Positions 8,132 through 9,916 of a stretch of 9,916 bases of DNA are shown here, in pieces; positions within the stretch are counted from its first letter, which is position 1, and each line of letters opens with the position of its first letter. Origin of the DNA: Rickettsiaceae bacterium (GTDB lineage Bacteria > Pseudomonadota > Alphaproteobacteria > Rickettsiales > Rickettsiaceae); the NCBI GenBank assembly GCA_021741285.1, contig JAIOYD010000034.1, positions 1 through 9,916 on the forward strand, given 5' to 3'. The position numbers and the translations under genes are program-made. Under the pieces are notes generated by a model that saw only the letters and a list, made by a program, of their open reading frames with translations, had not been told where the DNA came from and did no database searches.

Positions 8132-9367
8132 ATGTCACTAAGAAGAGTAGTAATAACGGGAGTTGGTGCTGTAACTTCGCTTGGGCACAATGTACCAGAT
8201 ACATGGTCTGGTATATTATCTGGCAAGAGTGGGGTGAAGGTTATTACTGAGGTTGATACCAGTAAACTGCCGTGTAAAATAGCCTCCATGGTTAGTGATT
8301 TTGATCCTGAAAAATATGTTCCAGCCCGTGAACTTAGAAAAATGGATAGATTTATTCATTTTGGTCTTGTTGCAGCTATTGAGGCTATCGCAGATAGTGG
8401 TTGGAAACCAAAAGATGAGCTATCAAAAGAACGTACGGGAGTTATGATAGGTTCTGGTATAGGGGGGCTTGGAATGATTGAAAGAACTTCTCTAGAATTT
8501 CATAATCAAGAAAACCCTAAGGTAAGTCCTTATTTTATTCCCGCCTCTCTTATAAATTTGATATCTGGACATATTTCTATAATGTATGGCTTTTCTGGTC
8601 CAAATAGTGCAGTAGTAACCGCCTGCTCTACAGGAGCTCATGCTATAGGCGATGCTGCACGAATGATCAAATATGGTGATGCAGATGTTATGGTTGCTGG
8701 CGGCGCAGAAGCTCCGGTTACGCCCGTAGGTATGGCGGGGTTTGCGTCTGCCAGGACCCTTGCAATCGATTTTAATGATAATCCAACTAAAGCTTCAAGG
8801 CCTTGGGACAAAGACCACGCTGGTTTTGTCATGGGTGAGGGGTCGGGTATAGTAGTTTTGGAAGAATATGAGCATGCTCTAAAAAGAGGTGCAAAGATTT
8901 ACGCGGAAGTTTGTGGTTATGGGTTGACTGGGGATGCTTTTCATATGACTTCACCAAGTGGACGGGGGGCATTTAGAGCAATGGAAAATGCCTTAAAGGA
9001 CGCAAAGGTAAGGCCAGAAGATGTGAGCTACATAAATGCTCATGCAACATCTACAAAGGCTGGTGATCCAATAGAGCTTATAGCCGTACAAACTTTGTTT
9101 GAAGGTAATAAGTCAGTCAAAATGTCATCAACCAAATCGTCTATTGGCCATCTGCTTGGTGCTGCAGGTAGCGTTGAAGCAATATTTGCCGCGTTAGCAA
9201 TACGTGATCAAGTTGCTCCCCCTACACTAAATCTACATAATCCTATTGATGAAGCGAAGATTAATTTGGTGCCCCTAGTTGCGCAAGAAACAAAGATAGA
9301 ATATGTGTTATCAAACTCTTTTGGCTTTGGGGGAACTAATGCAAGCCTTTTGTTACGCAAGATATAG
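8132..9367 (+). CDS. fabF: 3-oxoacyl-[acyl-carrier-protein] synthase II FabF
   Basis: FabF condenses malonyl-ACP with acyl-ACP to extend the chain by two carbons. The 411-residue thiolase-fold enzyme has the nucleophile Cys165 (VTACSTGAH), the two histidines His304 (INAHATST) and His340 (IGHLLGAAGS), Lys335 (SSTKSS) and the C-terminal NSFGFGGTNAS loop. This C-H-H set marks a KAS I/II elongation enzyme, not FabH. I start at the ATG at 8132 (MSLRRVVITGVGAVTSLG), which matches the family N-terminus. AAGAGA lies about nine bases upstream. A TTG at 8123 would add three residues. It is the last intact gene of the recA-fabG-acpP-fabF run. The mltG gene often found downstream in alphaproteobacteria is absent here; repeat-derived DNA follows instead. 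Confidence 0.96.
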   Translation: MSLRRVVITGVGAVTSLGHNVPDTWSGILSGKSGVKVITEVDTSKLPCKIASMVSDFDPEKYVPARELRKMDRFIHFGLVAAIEAIADSGWKPKDELSKERTGVMIGSGIGGLGMIERTSLEFHNQENPKVSPYFIPASLINLISGHISIMYGFSGPNSAVVTACSTGAHAIGDAARMIKYGDADVMVAGGAEAPVTPVGMAGFASARTLAIDFNDNPTKASRPWDKDHAGFVMGEGSGIVVLEEYEHALKRGAKIYAEVCGYGLTGDAFHMTSPSGRGAFRAMENALKDAKVRPEDVSYINAHATSTKAGDPIELIAVQTLFEGNKSVKMSSTKSSIGHLLGAAGSVEAIFAALAIRDQVAPPTLNLHNPIDEAKINLVPLVAQETKIEYVLSNSFGFGGTNASLLLRKI

Positions 9368-9483
9368 CAGCAACATAGTCAGGGCTTAGTCTACGAGTGT
9401 TTTAGATAATAGTCATTTCAATATATAATCTAAATAATCTATTCTTATATTCTAGTTGCAAAGCTGTATTCAATCTTACACAC

Positions 9484-9585
9484 TTAGTTTTTGTTAAAGT
9501 TATAACGTTTTTGCTTTAACTCTGCGTACATAAAGGGATAAAAAATATGAAGGTTACCGGAGGTTACCATTAGAAGAAAAATCAT
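9484..9585 (-). other. Coding-like 33-codon fragment, minus strand
   Basis: An ATG at 9585 opens a 33-residue frame (MIFLLMVTSGNLHIFYPFMY at its start, ending KQKRYNFNKN) that stops at 9484. Its composition, with mixed hydrophobic, aromatic and charged residues, is more protein-like than expected from random AT-rich DNA. Its ATG overlaps the stop of the longer open frame upstream as ATGA, so the two may once have been a single frame or successive cistrons. It has no good ribosome site. I do not recognise it. It may be a gene remnant or part of a repeated sequence. Confidence 0.25.
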
Positions 9586-9842
9586 CTTTCGCTAAAGTAA
9601 AGAACTAAATAAAGTTGCTCTGTATTTATAGTTAATTGATATGAACTTGCGTGCGTTGTGCTCGTCACTCGCTTATTATCTATAGGCTTCGTATCCTCGC
9701 GCACGGTATCAAATTCATCTGAATTAACTATAGTTGATTTAAGGAGAGGCTTAATGCTTTTCTTTTTGAGGACGCAGTAAATAGTCTCTTCGTCAGAAGT
9801 CTCTTTAGCTGAATTAGCAAGGGATTTTACTATATAAACTAC
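9582..9842 (-). other. 86-codon open frame running from the terminal repeat through the palindrome
   Basis: On the minus strand one frame stays open from just after a TAA at 9843-9845 to the TGA at 9582-9584. It crosses the repeat edge (ANSAKETSDEET), the linker and the whole palindrome (NSDEFDTVREDTKPIDNKR, then VTSTTHASSYQLT). It has no ATG, so it is not a normal gene as it stands. The palindrome part is hydrophilic, as is typical of Rickettsia palindromic elements, which keep one frame open and can sit inside genes. It is either a 5'-truncated remnant or simply the open frame intrinsic to the element. Confidence 0.3.
9627..9732. repeat. Palindromic element resembling Rickettsia palindromic elements (RPE)
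   Basis: The 106-bp element begins TATAGTTAATT (9627-9637) and ends with its exact complement AATTAACTATA (9722-9732). After three mismatched bases the arms pair again (ATGAA 9641-9645 with TTCAT 9714-9718), and further in around CGTGCG / CGCACG. The centre is clearly GC-richer than the surroundings (GTGCGTTGTGCTCGTCACTC and CCTCGCGCACGG). Size, imperfect hairpin shape, GC-rich core and one minus-strand frame open throughout match the described Rickettsia palindromic elements of about 100-150 bp. I cannot assign it to a named RPE family. The RNA or single-stranded DNA would form a long cruciform arm. Confidence 0.6.
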
Positions 9843-9847
9843 TTAGG

Positions 9848-9894
9848 AAATCCATAAGAAAATGGTATAATTAGCGTATAAAGCTTATGGATTT
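9848..9894. repeat. 11-bp inverted repeat flanking a promoter
   Basis: AAATCCATAAG (9848-9858) and CTTATGGATTT (9884-9894) are perfect complements separated by 25 bases. The -10 box and the likely transcription start lie between them. The left half is also present at 3-13 in the other copy of the repeat. It could be an operator, or a hairpin in the leader that limits transposase expression; impinging-transcription control of this sort is known for insertion sequences. The role here is inferred. Confidence 0.45.
9863..9871 (+). promoter_or_regulatory. Extended -10 promoter inside the right repeat
   Basis: TGGTATAAT is a perfect extended -10 (TG-n-TATAAT). The TTAGGA 17 bases upstream (9843-9848) is a poor -35, which an extended -10 can tolerate. 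It points inward into the element and lies 29 bases before the ATG at 9901. Confidence 0.5.
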
Positions 9895-9900
9895 TAAATT

Positions 9901-9916
9901 ATGCCTATAGAAAATA
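9901..9916 (+). CDS. Possible gene start cut by the window end
   Basis: ATG CCT ATA GAA AAT (MPIEN) begins 29 bases after the extended -10 and runs off the window. The Shine-Dalgarno is weak (only ATGGAT about ten bases upstream). It may be the element's transposase, judged only from position; five codons cannot identify it. Confidence 0.25.

Larger units (their letters stand above)
9368..9782. other. Non-coding, repeat-rich spacer after fabF
   Basis: These 415 bases hold no intact gene and no tRNA-like sequence. The first ~115 bases are very AT-rich with only a weak A/T stem (TTTAGAT 9401-9407 with ATCTAAA 9428-9434). There is no clear terminator for fabF. From 9484 the sequence becomes coding-like on the minus strand. 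A 7-bp stem-loop GTTAAAG / CTTTAAC occurs at 9493-9520. The direct repeat GGTTACC-GGA-GGTTACC lies at 9552-9568. The palindromic element at 9627-9732 and a short spacer then lead to the terminal repeat. Together this looks like a landing zone of mobile or selfish sequence, entered separately below. Confidence 0.6.
9783..9916 (+). mobile_element. Right copy of the IS-like terminal repeat, running off the window
   Basis: Positions 9783-9860 match the left end in perfect inverted orientation, and the copy continues 56 bases further inward. From the edge it shows paired AGTCTCTT octamers (9783-9790 and 9798-9805), about 60 bases of leader, an extended -10 promoter, an 11-bp dyad and then an ATG at 9901. 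Terminal binding sites, leader, promoter and a start codon about 118 bases from the edge suit an insertion sequence with its transposase reading inward. The gene is cut after five codons and the family cannot be named. No target-site duplication can be tested because only one side of each copy is visible. Confidence 0.6.

Noticed and set aside
8089..8289. Antisense frame across the acpP-fabF junction
   Set aside because: It is opposite the conserved FabF N-terminus and lacks start signals.
8638..8832. Antisense frame within fabF
   Set aside because: It is opposite conserved FabF sequence, a low-complexity Ala/Pro/Ser shadow typical of such frames.
9401..9434. A/T stem TTTAGAT / ATCTAAA as a fabF terminator
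   Set aside because: There are only two G-C pairs in the stem, a 20-base loop and no U-tract.
9547..9573. Eight-codon frame MKVTGGYH with an AAAGGG upstream
   Set aside because: It is too short to support, and the minus strand here is more coding-like; the GGTTACC direct repeat explains the sequence equally well.
1..9916. CRISPR array, tRNA, rRNA, toxin-antitoxin, phage or defence genes
   Set aside because: I looked on both strands and saw no regularly spaced repeats, no tRNA T-loop signature and no matching protein families.

Overview
The window looks like a piece of a Rickettsiales chromosome, most likely Rickettsiaceae or a close relative. The DNA is AT-rich with AT-biased codon use. RecA, LigA, the retropepsin-like protease and the fatty-acid genes read like Rickettsia proteins. 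A roughly 106-bp imperfect palindrome at the right end, with one reading frame open right through it, resembles Rickettsia palindromic elements. A nadC gene (quinolinate phosphoribosyltransferase) is unexpected for Rickettsia proper, so a less reduced relative, such as a protist or arthropod symbiont, is a reasonable inference. It is not proven.

Layout, left to right. Positions 1-78 are the end of a repeat that recurs, perfectly inverted, at 9783-9860. The left copy cuts off the 3' part of a membrane-anchored retropepsin-like aspartic protease gene (minus strand, 53-487). Next comes a short spacer with a possible promoter and a 34-codon lysine-rich mini-gene (684-788, plus strand). A hairpin separates it from the convergent minus-strand unit nadC -> ligA -> pepP (5456 down to 833). 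In that unit both junctions are ATGA stop/start overlaps, so the three genes are almost certainly one translationally coupled operon. A 115-bp divergent spacer separates nadC from iscX (5572-5772, plus strand). A spacer with a perfect 20-bp dyad then leads into recA (5961-7001), fabG (7023-7748), acpP (7857-8099) and fabF (8132-9367). These four genes are closely spaced on one strand, as in Rickettsia.

The right end (9368-9916) has no intact gene. It holds coding-like minus-strand fragments, the palindromic element, an aborted mini-ORF with a very strong Shine-Dalgarno, and the second copy of the terminal repeat. That copy runs on into an extended -10 promoter framed by an 11-bp dyad and a possible gene start cut by the window edge. 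The simplest reading is that the window lies between two oppositely oriented copies of one insertion-sequence-like element, perhaps because a contig ended in them.

How the genes fit together: FabG, AcpP and FabF are core parts of type II fatty-acid elongation. NadC makes the NAD precursor NaMN, while LigA consumes NAD+ to seal DNA nicks. RecA carries out recombination, and IscX tunes iron-sulfur cluster assembly. Everything outside the two ends is ordinary core metabolism. The unusual material is the repeat architecture and the gene it breaks. I found no defence, CRISPR, secretion or biosynthetic system.
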